Source of the DNA: Aldrovandia affinis
Taxonomy: Eukaryota; Chordata; Actinopteri; Notacanthiformes; Halosauridae
Assembly (NCBI GenBank): GCA_029706075.1
Contig: JAINUG010000138.1
Span: 62,001 to 126,000, forward strand
Direction: 5' to 3'
Length of the DNA stretch: 64,000 bases
Part shown: positions 16,729 to 27,091 of the stretch, piece by piece
Layout: the number at the start of each line of letters is the position of its first letter
How positions within the stretch are numbered: the stretch's first letter is position 1
Position numbers and translations under genes: made by a program
Notes under the pieces: model-generated
The model's database searches: none
Seen by the model: the letters and a program-made list of their open reading frames with translations, nothing else
Told to the model about the DNA's origin: nothing

Positions 16729-18414
16729 ATGCCAAATAACCGACGAATGGCGGAGCAAAGGGCTCTTCATCTACTCAGAAAGTTCAAAAGGGATGAGACA
16801 TTCTTGACAGAGTATAAAGACCTCATGAACGACGTGATCAAGAAAGGTCATGCAGAGAAAGTTCCCCAAGACCAGTTAAAACAGAAAGAAGGAAAGGTAT
16901 GGTACATACCCCATCATGGTGTCTACCATAAACAAAAACATAAGCTCAGAGTTGTATTTGATTGCACAGCGTCATATCAAGGCATATCCCTTAACAGTGA
17001 GCTCCTGCAGGGACCAGATTTGTCCAATACGCTCCTTGGAGTTCTGCTTATGTTCCGCCAAGAACAGGTTGCCATGATGGCGGATATTGAGGGGATGTTC
17101 CACCAAGTAAGAGTTTGGCCAGATCATGTTGATTATTTGCGTTTCTTATGGTGGCCCGATGGCAACACAGACTCGAAACTGGAAGAGTACAGGATGACAG
17201 TCCATCTGTTTGGAGCGGTTTCATCCCCGAGCTGTGCCAACTTTGCACTTCAGAGAACCGCAGATGACAACGATGATGAATATGATGAAGAGGTAGTATC
17301 CACAATCAAGCAGAACTTTTATGTCGACGATTGCTTAAAATCAATTGCCACAGAAGAGCAGGCCATAACGCTAGTGAAAGAGCTCAGAGATGTTTGTGCC
17401 AGAGGGGGGTTCAATGTAACTAAGTGGGTCAGTAATAGTCGAGCGGTGCTGGCTTCAATCCCAAAAGATGACAAAGCCAAACAGATGAAAGAACTAGACC
17501 TGGATCGTGAAAAGCTTCCAGTTGAGAGAGCGCTGGGAATACAGTGGAACATTGAGAATGATACCTTCACCTTTCAGGTCAACGTGAAGAGCCAACCACT
17601 TACCAGAAGAGGTCTTCTCTCAATGGTCAGTTCAGTGCTGAAAGCAAAGCTAAAACTCCAGGAACTTTGTCGCTTGAAATATGGATGGGATGATGCTATT
17701 CCACGGCACTTGTCCAGACCACTGATGAAATGGTTGGCTGACCTGAATCAGCTGTCCACTTTCCAGGTTCCCCGCTGCATGAAGCCTGAAGACTTTGGTG
17801 AGATCAAGACAGCACAACTACATCACTTCAGCGATGCTAGTGAGCTTGGTTATGGTACCGCGAGTTACATCAGAATGACCAATGACAAAGATGAGATGCA
17901 CACTGCACTTGTTATGGGAAAAGCAAGAGTCACTCCTTTGAAACAGGTAACGATTCCTAGACTGGAGCTGGCTGCAGCAACCTTGTCTGTGCGTATCGAC
18001 AGAATGTTGAAGACCGAAATGCAGATCCAGATGGAAGACTCTGTGTTTTGGACAGACAGCCAATCAGTGTTTAAGTACATCAACAATGAAACAAAGAGGT
18101 TCCAAACATTTGTTGCAAACAGGATATCTGTGATCCGTGATCTGTCCAGTCCATCGCAATGGAGATATGTAAGCTCTAAACAAAATCCAGCGGAGGATGC
18201 CTCAAGGGATATGAACGTGGAGGTCTTCTTGAGCAGCAGGAGATGGCTGAAGGGTCCTGATTACCTGTTGGAACCAGAGACTGAATGGCCAACAACTCCA
18301 AAGGAGGTGAACTACCTGTCCTCCAGTGATGCAGAGGTTCGTAAAGAATTATCCGTCAACAGTGTCAGTGTGGACGAAAGGAAACCTATGACCAGGTTCA
18401 TTGAACACTTTTAA
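16729..18414 (+). CDS. BEL/Pao reverse transcriptase-RNase H, open segment
   Basis: The 561-codon open segment begins MPNNRRMAEQRALHLLRKFK. RT motifs follow in order: YIPHHGVYH and LRVVFDCTAS (about 60-85), MMADIEGMFHQVRV (about 117-130), HLFGAVSSPSCANFAL (about 160-175) and the catalytic NFYVDDC near residue 197-203. RNase H follows with FSDASELGYG (about 366), PRLELAAATLS and FWTDSQSVFKYI. Length and order fit BEL/Pao pol. The frame ends in TAA and soon TAG at 18412-18420. Beyond them the same frame still reads KRAVAIMLKLKETLRQLS as far as about 18590, where integrase should begin but is deleted. RT and RNase H would copy the element's RNA in cytoplasmic particles. Confidence 0.85.
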   Translation: MPNNRRMAEQRALHLLRKFKRDETFLTEYKDLMNDVIKKGHAEKVPQDQLKQKEGKVWYIPHHGVYHKQKHKLRVVFDCTASYQGISLNSELLQGPDLSNTLLGVLLMFRQEQVAMMADIEGMFHQVRVWPDHVDYLRFLWWPDGNTDSKLEEYRMTVHLFGAVSSPSCANFALQRTADDNDDEYDEEVVSTIKQNFYVDDCLKSIATEEQAITLVKELRDVCARGGFNVTKWVSNSRAVLASIPKDDKAKQMKELDLDREKLPVERALGIQWNIENDTFTFQVNVKSQPLTRRGLLSMVSSVLKAKLKLQELCRLKYGWDDAIPRHLSRPLMKWLADLNQLSTFQVPRCMKPEDFGEIKTAQLHHFSDASELGYGTASYIRMTNDKDEMHTALVMGKARVTPLKQVTIPRLELAAATLSVRIDRMLKTEMQIQMEDSVFWTDSQSVFKYINNETKRFQTFVANRISVIRDLSSPSQWRYVSSKQNPAEDASRDMNVEVFLSSRRWLKGPDYLLEPETEWPTTPKEVNYLSSSDAEVRKELSVNSVSVDERKPMTRFIEHF

Positions 18415-18658
18415 AAGTAGAACAGTCGCAAAAGAGCTGTCGCAATAATGCTCAAACTGAAAGAAACACTCAGACAGTTGAGTAAAACAAGACACGAAAT
18501 CAGTAAACAGACTGACTTAGTGAAAGAATACATGGACGCATTCAAACAGACTGAAAAGAAATGTAGGGAAACCCCTTTTTGTGTTTTACGTTTTTTGAAG
18601 TTCAGCTCCATTAATTTTTTGAAGAAGTAATTGTTTTGTCAACAATTAGGGGCTGGAA

Positions 18659-19109
18659 TGTTGGAGCCAAAATAGCTTTATGTTTATTATTTGTGAAAAA
18701 CTTCCTATTTTTGAGTTGTAGTTTGGCCTATCTGAAAATTGAACAATATAAGCTTTTCATTGGCCGTTGTTAATGGGTCCCGCCCAACTTCTAAGGACAC
18801 ATGATGGACTTTTAAGGAAGTGTTTTTCTTTTGATTGGAAGTTGAGTCCGGACAGGTGTGGGTGCGACACAGTTTTTCAACCACAGGCACAGGCACACGC
18901 TTTTTTGTTTTTTTGTTTTTTGATACAGACAGTATAGGCTACTGACTTGAATACAATGACTGTAACTTGACATTTGAGAGCACTTTAATTCATTGGATTA
19001 AGGATTTCGGATGACGGACGATGAACAGAAGCAACAAGCAGGTGCGTTGATATTATACCCACTCATATCAGGACGGTGGCTAATTGACTTTTGCATAATA
19101 GCCATCACA
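18659..19109 (+). repeat. 3' LTR of BEL/Pao element
   Basis: The 451-bp LTR starts TGTTGGAGCC right after a purine-rich tract and ends ATAGCCATCACA. It is followed by the GCACT duplication (19110-19114). Confidence 0.9.
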
Positions 19110-19114
19110 GCACT

Positions 19115-19740
19115 GCTTCAAAGCAGCACTTGTCTGCAACAGAAAAAAAAACATAACATACATATCACATAAAACATATTTTTTAAATGCCTAAGTATCA
19201 TCACAATGACTATTTCCTCTGTGAATCAAGCCAAAAAAATCTCACTTAAAAATAAAATGTCTCGTGCAAAACAGCACCACCCTCAGGTTATTAAAAGGTA
19301 CTTCAGTGAAGAATACATTTCTCTGCTTCACTAAAATAATACTTTATATGCCATTGATTGGACAGTTATGGCTTATGGTGTATTTTTAAGCCCACCCACT
19401 GCTTCACCTAGTCTTTCGAATGATGCGTGATGTTTGCGCGTTCGCGACATGAAGATGATTGACATCTATCTAAACCATTCAGTTCAGCCTTCTCGAAACG
19501 TGTTCTTGAATCATCCATCATTCAAAGTGTGCAGCGATAGAGATCAAGAGAGAGTATCATAAATTAGTGATTGTGTAGTAGTTGGTGGTTCTTGTATATA
19601 TATTGTTAATGCTATAATTGTGTGTAATCAATTAATCTGTTCATATCGTTATTGTTAATCTTTATTTTTTATTTTTTTGTAAGACCTCGTGTCAAGTTTT
19701 AGGCTAGCTAGCTAGCTCCTGTCCTGTCTTTTGCAAGGGA
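19115..19740. other. intergenic, nothing recognised
   Basis: AT-rich sequence between the BEL element and a CR1 fragment. It contains a short GCTAGCTAGCTAGC tract near 19703. No gene signal. Confidence 0.4.
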
Positions 19741-19761
19741 ACAATTTTTGCAAGAATAATT

Positions 19762-21010
19762 ATGGATGCAATTGCAAACATCGCCGACCACATCCTACAG
19801 GAATCATTTCACACCTTCAAGAATAAGGAAGGAACTTTGGTTTATAATAAAAAAGATATTGCTAACACACTAAGCAGTTACTTTGAGGAGAGCTTTAGTA
19901 GAGAAGAGGTTATAAATATGGCTAAAGCCAAAGTACAGAATGTTTTGGGGGACTTTGAGATAAGGGACATAGAAGTACTACAAAAACTACAAAAACAAAT
20001 AAGGCAGAAGGCCCGGATGAAATATATCCCAGAGTACTACAGGAACTTGGGGAAACTATATATAAACCATTGACAGATTTTTTTTATTCAATCCATAATC
20101 ACTGGTCAAATAGATGACTGCAAGCAGGGTAGTGTAATTCCAATATATAAGAAGAAGGACCGTACTGACTCAGGGAATTATAGGCCTGTCAGTTTAACTT
20201 GTATCGCATGTAAAATGCTGGAATGTATTATTAGGGATAAGTTGGAATGATTCTTGAAAATAATAGTAATTTTTTGAAGAGGCTACAAAGTGTGTTGACC
20301 TGAACCAGGCTTATGATATTATATATTTGGACTTTCAGAAAGCATTTGACAAGGTACCACATGAGAGGCTCATTGCTAAAATGAATTCAGTAGGAATTGC
20401 AGGAGTAGTTTCACAATGGGTTCATAATTAGCTGCAAGGGCGAATACAAAGAGTAACAGTAGGGGGGGGCGTATCTGACCTCGGTGCTGTGGGCAGTGGT
20501 GTCCCGCAGGGATCGGTGCTGGGACCTCTGCTCTTCCTTATTTACATAAATGACCTTGATATGGACGTTAGTAGCAAAATAGTTAAATTTGCAGATGATA
20601 CTAAACTTGGGGGTTTGGCAAACAGTTTGGAATCGACTAAAGTAATCCAAGATGCTTTAAACAAAATCCAAAAATGGGCAGATGACATTCAATATTGCTA
20701 AATGTAAAGTTATGCATGTGGGAGATAAAAACATTAGACAGGAGTATTTTATGGGAGGAGAACAGTTAGTAGGTGTTCAATTTGAAAAAGACTTAGGCTT
20801 TGATCAACTACAATTTCTATCTGCATAACAGCAGTGAAAAAAGCCAACAGGATGCTGGGATACATAGCAAAAAGTATTGAGTATAAATCAAAGGAGGTTA
20901 TATTAATGTTGTCAGACCTCACTTAGAATTCTGTGTGCAATTCTGGGCACCGCACTACAAGAAAGATATAGAAGCCCGTTCTCGTCATTATGTATTCTTA
21001 TGTTCTTATG
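19762..21010 (+). mobile_element. CR1-like LINE, degenerate RT segment (copy 1)
   Basis: Pieces of ORF2 occur in order. A pre-RT linker lies at 19762-20073 (DIANTLSSYFEESFSREEV). RT follows with [57 protein letters not shown] and the catalytic FADD at about 20593. The region then decays into the post-RT region, with several frameshifts and stops. The 3' end shows TTATGTATTCTTATGTTCTTATGTTC (20988-21013), the short terminal repeat typical of CR1-group elements. A better-preserved relative lies at 61250-63075. Confidence 0.75.
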
Positions 21011-21013
21011 TTC

Positions 21014-22060
21014 TCCTATGAGGAAAAACTAAGAGTGAAGGCAGAGGGGAAACCACAGCCTCCTATACAGCTGATACAGAGAGTGGGCTTGGTAAGTCGG
21101 AGGTTTAAGATTGCTTGGTACGACAAGGTGGAGTGATTTGAAATCATCCACTGAATTTTATTTTCTGGGCTATCGAAGACGATACAAAATGATCTGATTG
21201 AAGCCAATGCTGACACTGTTCATGAGGAGATAAGGAGTAGGATTGCCGCTGTGCCTTTTTTTTCATGGCAGATAGACAAGACGACCGACATATCTTGCAA
21301 AGCTCAGTTGTCCATAATTGTACGCTGTCAATGTTGCGGGAATAATACAGAAACGTTTTATTGGATTATTTGATGTGTCAGGAGGTAGGGATGTAGAGTC
21401 TGTGTTTAATTTTGTAGAGATGGATGGTTATGATTACAAACAGAAACTTGTTTGTCAAACGTATGATGATGCAGCTGTCATGGTATCTTCATTGAACTTC
21501 ATTGAGTCAAGGAGAAAAATACATACTGGAGGCAAGGATTTTTTTTGCACCTTTGTTAGGGTTTTCCACATTTTTTAGCAAGTCAACAAAGAGGATGACT
21601 TTTTTGAGGAAAGTGGTTGCTCAAGGCTTCCGAAAAAACGCCCCAATGCTGGTTCTTCGCTTCACACATTGTCAGCACTGTAGCAAAGAATCATGACAAG
21701 CTCCTTACAACTTTGAAAGGATGCTTGAATCTGAGTGTGCCAGAGGAGGAAACAACCAGTGCTACAAATGGGTTCATCAGAAATGTGGAGGATTTTAATT
21801 TTGCTGCTGTTGACATATGAGCAGATGTTTTGTGAGACAGCTGTGATTTTTTGCGTGGAGAGGAGCTTTTCATGTCTGAAGCGAATAAAGAGGTACTCAC
21901 GGAATACCATAGGACAGGAATGGCTTAGAAAGTTGGCAGTGCTAACAATAGAGAAGAAAATAATCAAGGCATTGGAACAAAATCCTTGCTGGGATTGACA
22001 ACTTTACCAAGAAAAACAGGAGGGCAGATGTTGTATTTGTTGATAAGAATGACTTTATTT
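21014..22060 (+). pseudogene. hAT transposase pseudogene, ZMYM1/DUF4371-like
   Basis: The sequence reads, with several frame changes, [17 protein letters not shown] and EIRSRIAAVPFFSWQIDKTT. The frame at 21318-21578 gives FIGLFDVSGGRDVESVFNFV and YDYKQKLVCQTYDDAAVM. Near the end, 21735-21998 gives the hAT dimerisation block VERSFSCLKRIKRYSRNTIG and LTIEKKIIKALEQN. These blocks are those of zinc-finger MYM-type 1-like proteins derived from hAT transposases. Large parts are missing between them and no continuous frame exists, so this is a dead transposon copy and not a host ZMYM gene. Confidence 0.75.
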
Positions 22061-22083
22061 AAAATTAATTGCAGTTATATGGT

Positions 22084-22855
22084 GTCACACGCCGCGTGAC
22101 AAACCCTGAATGGGAACAGAACAGCCAGGAGACACTGAGTGGAGTTTGTCGGTCTACGGACCGGATTTTATTTATTTGTTTTTCTGTCTCTCCCCCCAGA
22201 CATGGGAGAGAGACAGTGGGAGTAGCAGGTTAACATATAACAAAGACCAACACAAACAGACACAAAATCTTCACCCTACTCACCGCGAAGCTTTCGGGTA
22301 AAAACAACAACCGAAAATAACAAGTTAAAATAACCAAACTTACGGGACACCGCGCCTCTTCCAGAGTTCCCCTGGAACCTCCTCAGGCATACACATATCC
22401 AGTGACCTTTCAAGTGCTTCCCACCCATTCATACTGAAACACTCGAACTTTTCCAGTTCGAGTTCTCTTACTCATTCATCCAGAGACACTGGCCACTCCC
22501 AGGATGTGAGAGTTCTGGCAATCAGCCCCAAGACACCTCCACTTTTCCAGCGAGTTCTTGGGCTGTTGCTCAGACACTCTCCACTGTCGAGTGTGAGCTC
22601 TTTTACTAAAACCGAGGGCGAGAGGCGGACCCTCTTCCAGGGCACCCTCCCGCTCCTCCATAATCACACCGAGGGAGAGAGGCGGACACCTAAAGCGCAC
22701 CCCCTCTCCCTCTTCCTCACTCACACAGGAAGCACTCTAGTCTCACTGCTCCAAAGGCCTCTACCACATGGAACACGACAGGCAACCATGCCACTCCCAT
22801 GTGGCCGAGACCGACGTCCTCCACATATGGGTCAGTGACAGATAAGGGTTTAAGA
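22084..22855. repeat. dispersed repeat R, copy I
   Basis: It starts TGTCACACGCCGCGTGACAA (a near palindrome). It shares long blocks with 24243-24790: GTGGAGTTTGTCGGTCTACG, ATCTTCACCCTACTCACCGC, GAAGCTTTCGGGTAAAAAC and TTCCCCTGGAACCTCC. Inside are degenerate tandem units built on ACACTCTCCACT and GAGTGTGAGCTC. There is no coding frame with family likeness. It could be a solo LTR or a non-autonomous transposon. Confidence 0.6.
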
Positions 22856-22859
22856 ATGC

Positions 22860-24240
22860 GGAAATTAAAATTAGTAAAAAATGCTTTCTACCTTCATTAG
22901 AATGTTGTGTATATATTTAAACAAGTTGTATTCTCTAAGAATGTCATCTCCGCATTTTAATTATGAATAATTAGATTTCTCCCATCAAATATGTCATTCG
23001 GGATAACAGTAATGGATTTTATAATTATTTGATTTATTTTTATCAACATACAATAGTTTATAGATATCCATAGTTTGTTATCAACAAACATGTTCTGCTC
23101 AGGAAATCAAAATTGTTTCACAATTAATATTACAAATGTAGGCTTTTATACGGACACAGGCTCATTTGTTGATGTTTATCACCCAAAACTTAATGCTGAA
23201 AAGTGAAAAAATCAGGAAAATGTCAAAAAATGCAACACAATAAAGGGGTTAAGATTATTGTTCTATCCTCAACTAAAGAAAACTGAATTATTTCATATTT
23301 CAAGAAAAATCAGTGTTATCCTGCCGGATTGTGGCAGCGTTATGTGGAATAACATACTGTGAGATTCCGCATTGGGATAATCACTATAGGTAGTGTCAGC
23401 AACAAAGATGTATTTAAATACTCATGATATATTTAATACAAATGAAGTGCAACGCGAAAGTGAGGCACTGGCAACTTAACTGTAAATATTCAGTAGTGAG
23501 TAGACACTTGCATTCATTCATTACATTTACATTCAAATTTAAACATGTCTGCCATTGTAAAAAGCTATCAAAGTGTTGAAAAAGCCATAAGGAATAAAAA
23601 GAGGTGTAATTCATTTATGACATGAAGTCAGTATCAATTCATTAACATTTTAAAACATTGAAAAGTACATTGAACTTTTTGATCAAATAAAATTGTCAAC
23701 ATACTGTATATGATAGATAAAGTGGAGGCTATGATCAAAATTACTTCCATTATATGAATATGTCCTAAATGCTATTGTAAACAGCCATTGCTCCACACTC
23801 CAAGGGCCTACAGCTTAGTTTGACATTAATACATAGTATGATATGGTAACTAAAATATCTGTGCAAAATAGTGTAAACCTAACAGAACTTAGTCTTAATT
23901 CAAGTTAGCTTTTTACTGAACTGCACTTGTCACTTAACTGCTCCATCACTATAACACCTTTATTTCTTTCTCTCAAGAAACTCCTCCCTAGCTAGTGGAT
24001 CTCCATTCTACTTGGCCCTGAACATTGCAGCCCTCTCTTTGTTGGACAAGGGCATCTAGAACAGCATTTCCCTTAAGACATTGTACTTATAAATCATTGA
24101 TAAATTTGATTTTAATTAAATGTTAATTATTTGAATAAATATCACAAAACACTAAAGATAATGACCATGTTGCCATCTCCTTTGTTAACTATAGACAGAC
24201 ATAAAGACAAAATATGCCTATGTTATTAATATATTAAATA
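22860..24240. other. AT-rich intergenic, nothing recognised
   Basis: A uniform AT-rich stretch with no repeat hallmark and no supportable frame. A 26-codon open patch near 23984-24060 resembles nothing known to me. Confidence 0.5.
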
Positions 24241-24242
24241 TG

Positions 24243-24790
24243 TTTGTCACACGCCACGTGACAATCCCTGGATGGGAACAGAGCAGTCTGGAGACGGAGT
24301 GGAGTTTGTCGGTCTACGTACCGGATTATTTTTTCCAGTGGGAGAGCAGGTTAACAAATACAAACACAAACACAAAGACAAAATCTTCACCCTACTCACC
24401 GCGAAGCTTTCGGGTAAAAACAAGGTACTAAAATAACAAGCTAAAATAATCAAAACTTACGGGACACCGTACCTCTTGGTCCGGAGTTCCCCTGGAACCT
24501 CCCCAGGCACACACATATCCAGTGACCTTTCGAGTGCTTCCCACCCATGCATACAGAGACCCTCACCACTCCCCACAGTGAGAGTTTTCTGGCAACCAGC
24601 TCCGAGACACTCTCCACTCTTCCAGTGAGAGTTCTCGGGCCGTTGCCCAGAAACACTCTCCACTGCCTGAGTGCGAGTTCTCTTTCAATCACACCAAGGG
24701 CGAGAGGCAGACCCTCTTTCAGGGCACCCTCTCACTCTCTTTCATGATCACTCTACTCAGTCACTTTCGACAAACGCACACAAAACTCCA
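24243..24790. repeat. dispersed repeat R, copy II
   Basis: It starts GTCACACGCCACGTGACAAT and parallels copy I block by block, with small deletions, up to the AGGGCGAGAGGCAGACCCTC stretch near 24700. It differs from copy I by perhaps 10-15% by eye. Confidence 0.6.
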
Positions 24791-25012
24791 CAAACATCAA
24801 ACATCTCACATCCAACATCAAACATCCCTCCACAATACAACAATCACACAACAATCCACTACATACGTGCATACGTACACACACACACATTTTAACAATT
24901 TATTTATGTCCACATAAAGAAAAGCATACAAGGACACAAATACTGAAGGTGCAGAAAAGTTATTCACAAAATCATGGCATAGGTCTTCAAGATACAAAAA
25001 CACATCACTTAC

Positions 25013-25013
<1 letters not shown>

Positions 25014-25098
<85 letters not shown>
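25014..25098. repeat. (CA)n microsatellite
   Basis: About 42 uninterrupted CA units, long enough to be highly polymorphic. Confidence 0.95.
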
Positions 25099-25099
<1 letters not shown>

Positions 25100-25179
25100 A
25101 TATTAAACTGATAAGAACAGATATTTTTTTGCCCCATTTAAAGGGCTAAGTTTATTACATCAACTCACTATGACAGCCG

Positions 25180-25650
25180 AGTCAGACCCGGACAGCCCTT
25201 CCATCAAATACACGCAAACAGATCTGAGCCAAAAGGCAGAGAAGCGAACCGCATACTGCCCCCTCTGGCCACCGGCCCCCCAGCGTCCCAAACCAACAGA
25301 GACAGCAGGATGGCCCTGTCCCTGTCCCCAGCCCCGTTCAGTGTCCCCATCCAAGTTGGTGTGTTCCGCCTCCAAGCAGCCACCCGTTCACACCTCCACA
25401 CACAGGGCACACGCGTCTCTCCCATTCCATTCGGCACCTGTGATGCTGCAAAATTAAAAAACAACATCAAACACAAACACAAACACACACTGTTTTTGGA
25501 CACAAAGGAAGAGAGGTGCACTGTTCCCTGATACACTGCCATACAGGGTCAATGCGTGGAGGGGACGGAGCAAGCTCCTTTTCCAACTCCCCGTTCCCCG
25601 GGACATATCAGATATTAAACTGATAAGAACCAATTTTTATTTTATTTTTA
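25180..25650 (-). mobile_element. 5' module of the L1/Tx1-like LINE, copy at 25 kb
   Basis: The segment 25231-25470 is nearly identical to 37199-37465 (AGGCAGAGAAGCG, CCGCATACTGCCCCCTCTGG, GTTCCGCCTCCAAGCAGCCA, CTGTGATGCTGCAAAATTAA). On the minus strand both contain an open stretch including EAEHTNLDGDTERGWGQGQG. At 37.2 kb it adjoins the ORF1 of a Tx1-like LINE, so it is probably that family's 5' region or a repeat inserted into it. Confidence 0.5.
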
Positions 25651-25654
25651 TATA

Positions 25655-27087
25655 CAGTGGGGAAAATAAGTATTTCACCCCCTGCTGATTTTGTGAGTTT
25701 GCCCCCTTACAAAGAAAGGAACGGTCTATAATTTTCATAGTAGGTTCATCTTAACAGTGAGAGACAGAATATTTAAAAAAATCCCAGAAAATTACATTAT
25801 ATGAATTTTAAACATTTATTTGTGTTTTATTGAGGAAAATAAGTATTTCACCCCCTAGCAAAACATGACTCAGTACTTGGTGGAGAAACCCTTGTTGGCA
25901 AGCACAGCGGTCAGACGTTTCTTGTAGTTGGTCACCAAGTTTGCGCAGATCCCAGGAGGGATTTTGGCCCACTCCTCTTTGCAGATCCTCTCCAAATCCT
26001 TAGAAATCCATTTTCAGTGTCCTGGCTGAGGGAAGGAGGTTCTCACCCAAGATTTCCCGGTACATGGCCCCATTCATCCTCCCCTCGATCCGGTGAAGTC
26101 GTCCTGTGCCCTTAGCAGAGAAACAGCCCCAAAGCATAATGTTTCCACCACCATGCTTGACGGTGGGGATGGTGTTCTTGGGGTCCAAGGCAGCTTTTTT
26201 CTTCCTCCAAACACGGCGAGTCGAGTTGATGCCAAAGAGCTCGATTTTAGTCTCATCTGACCACAGCACTTTCTCCCAAGCCTCCTCTGAATCATCCAGG
26301 TGCTCATTGGCAAACTTCAGACGGGCCTGTACATGTGCCTTCTTGAGCAGGGGGACCTTGCGGGCACTACAGGATTTCAATCCATTACGGCGTAGTGTGT
26401 TACCAATGGTCATCTTGGTGACTGTGGTCCCAGCTGCCTTGAGATCATCAACAAGCTCCAGCCGTAGTTCTGGGTTGTTCCCTCACCTTTCTCATGATCA
26501 GGTTCACTCCACGAGGTGAGATCTTGCGTGGAGCCCCAGACCGAGGGAGATTGATGGTCAATTGGTGTTTCTTCCATTTTCTAATTATCGCACCAACAGT
26601 TGACTCCTTCTCACCAAGCTGCTTGCCAATGGTCTTGTAGCCCATTCCAGTCTTGTGCAGGTCTACAATTTTGTCCCTGATGTCCTTAGACAATTCTTTG
26701 GTCTTGCCCATTGTGGAGAGGTTGGAATCTGATTCATTGATTGATTCTGTGGACAGTTGTCTTTTATACAGGTAACGAGTACTTAATTAGGAGTACTAAT
26801 TAAGTAAGAGGACTAATCTGTGTGCCTCCTGGTCACATAACCGGTCTGTGGGAGCCAGAATTCTTGCTGTTTTGCTAGGGGGTGAAATACTTATTTTCCT
26901 CAATAAAACACAAATAAATGTTTAAAATTCATATAATGTGATTTTCTGGGATTTTTTAAAATATTCTGTCTCTCACTGTTAAGATGAACCTACCATGAAA
27001 TTTATAGACCGACTGTTCCGTTCCTTTCTTTGTAAGGGGGCAAACTCACAAAATCAGCAGGGGGTGAAATACTTATTTTCCCCACTG
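25655..27087 (-). mobile_element. Tc1/mariner transposon with long IR/DR termini
   Basis: Ends are CAGTGGGGAAAATAAGTATT and its complement, flanked by TA dinucleotides (25653-25654, 27088-27089). Each end has an inverted region of about 210 bp holding two copies of the GGAAAATAAGTATTTCACCC motif (about 25662 and 25833 on the left, mirrored on the right). This is the IR/DR arrangement of fish Tc1 elements. The 1433-bp copy is inserted into a LINE tail. Confidence 0.9.
25870..26711 (-). pseudogene. Tc1 transposase, frameshifted and internally deleted
   Basis: The N-terminal part (26711-26448) starts [20 protein letters not shown] with a paired helix-turn-helix ([20 protein letters not shown], then [11 protein letters not shown]). 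A frameshift follows near 26450. The frame at 26413-26000 gives [20 protein letters not shown], the first catalytic Asp in [11 protein letters not shown] and [15 protein letters not shown]. It then ends at LKM, where a deletion removes the second Asp (NDPKH) and the Glu (NPIEN) of the DD34E triad. The C-terminal tail down to the TGA at 25870 remains. This copy cannot code for a working enzyme but could be mobilised in trans, since both ends are preserved. Confidence 0.85.
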
Positions 27088-27091
27088 TATA

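Larger units (their letters stand above)
5939..19109 (+). mobile_element. BEL/Pao-type LTR retrotransposon with nested insertions
   Basis: The element is bounded by 450/451-bp LTRs (TGTTGG...ATCACA) and by GCACT duplications. In order it holds the 5' LTR, a leader with internal duplications (6389-7077), nested CACTA, hAT/LINE and MITE insertions (about 7078-13980), gag (14036), zinc knuckles and protease remnants, RT-RNase H (16729-18414), a remnant of the linker to integrase, a purine-rich tract (AGGGGCTGGAA at 18648-18658) and the 3' LTR. Integrase is deleted. No clear TGG-type primer-binding site follows the 5' LTR. It is non-autonomous today. The LTRs differ at roughly 7-8 positions, mostly in one T-rich patch. 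Confidence 0.85.

Noticed and set aside
21318..21998. Host ZMYM1-like gene
   Set aside because: Multiple frame changes, missing middle and no introns; a degenerate hAT copy.
23984..24060. Candidate small exon (NSSLASGSPFYLALNIAALS, after a ctctcaag acceptor)
   Set aside because: No known family and no partner exon; open for only 26 codons.
24818..25149. Frames across the CA microsatellite giving Cys-Val or His-Thr runs
   Set aside because: Pure products of the (CA)n repeat.
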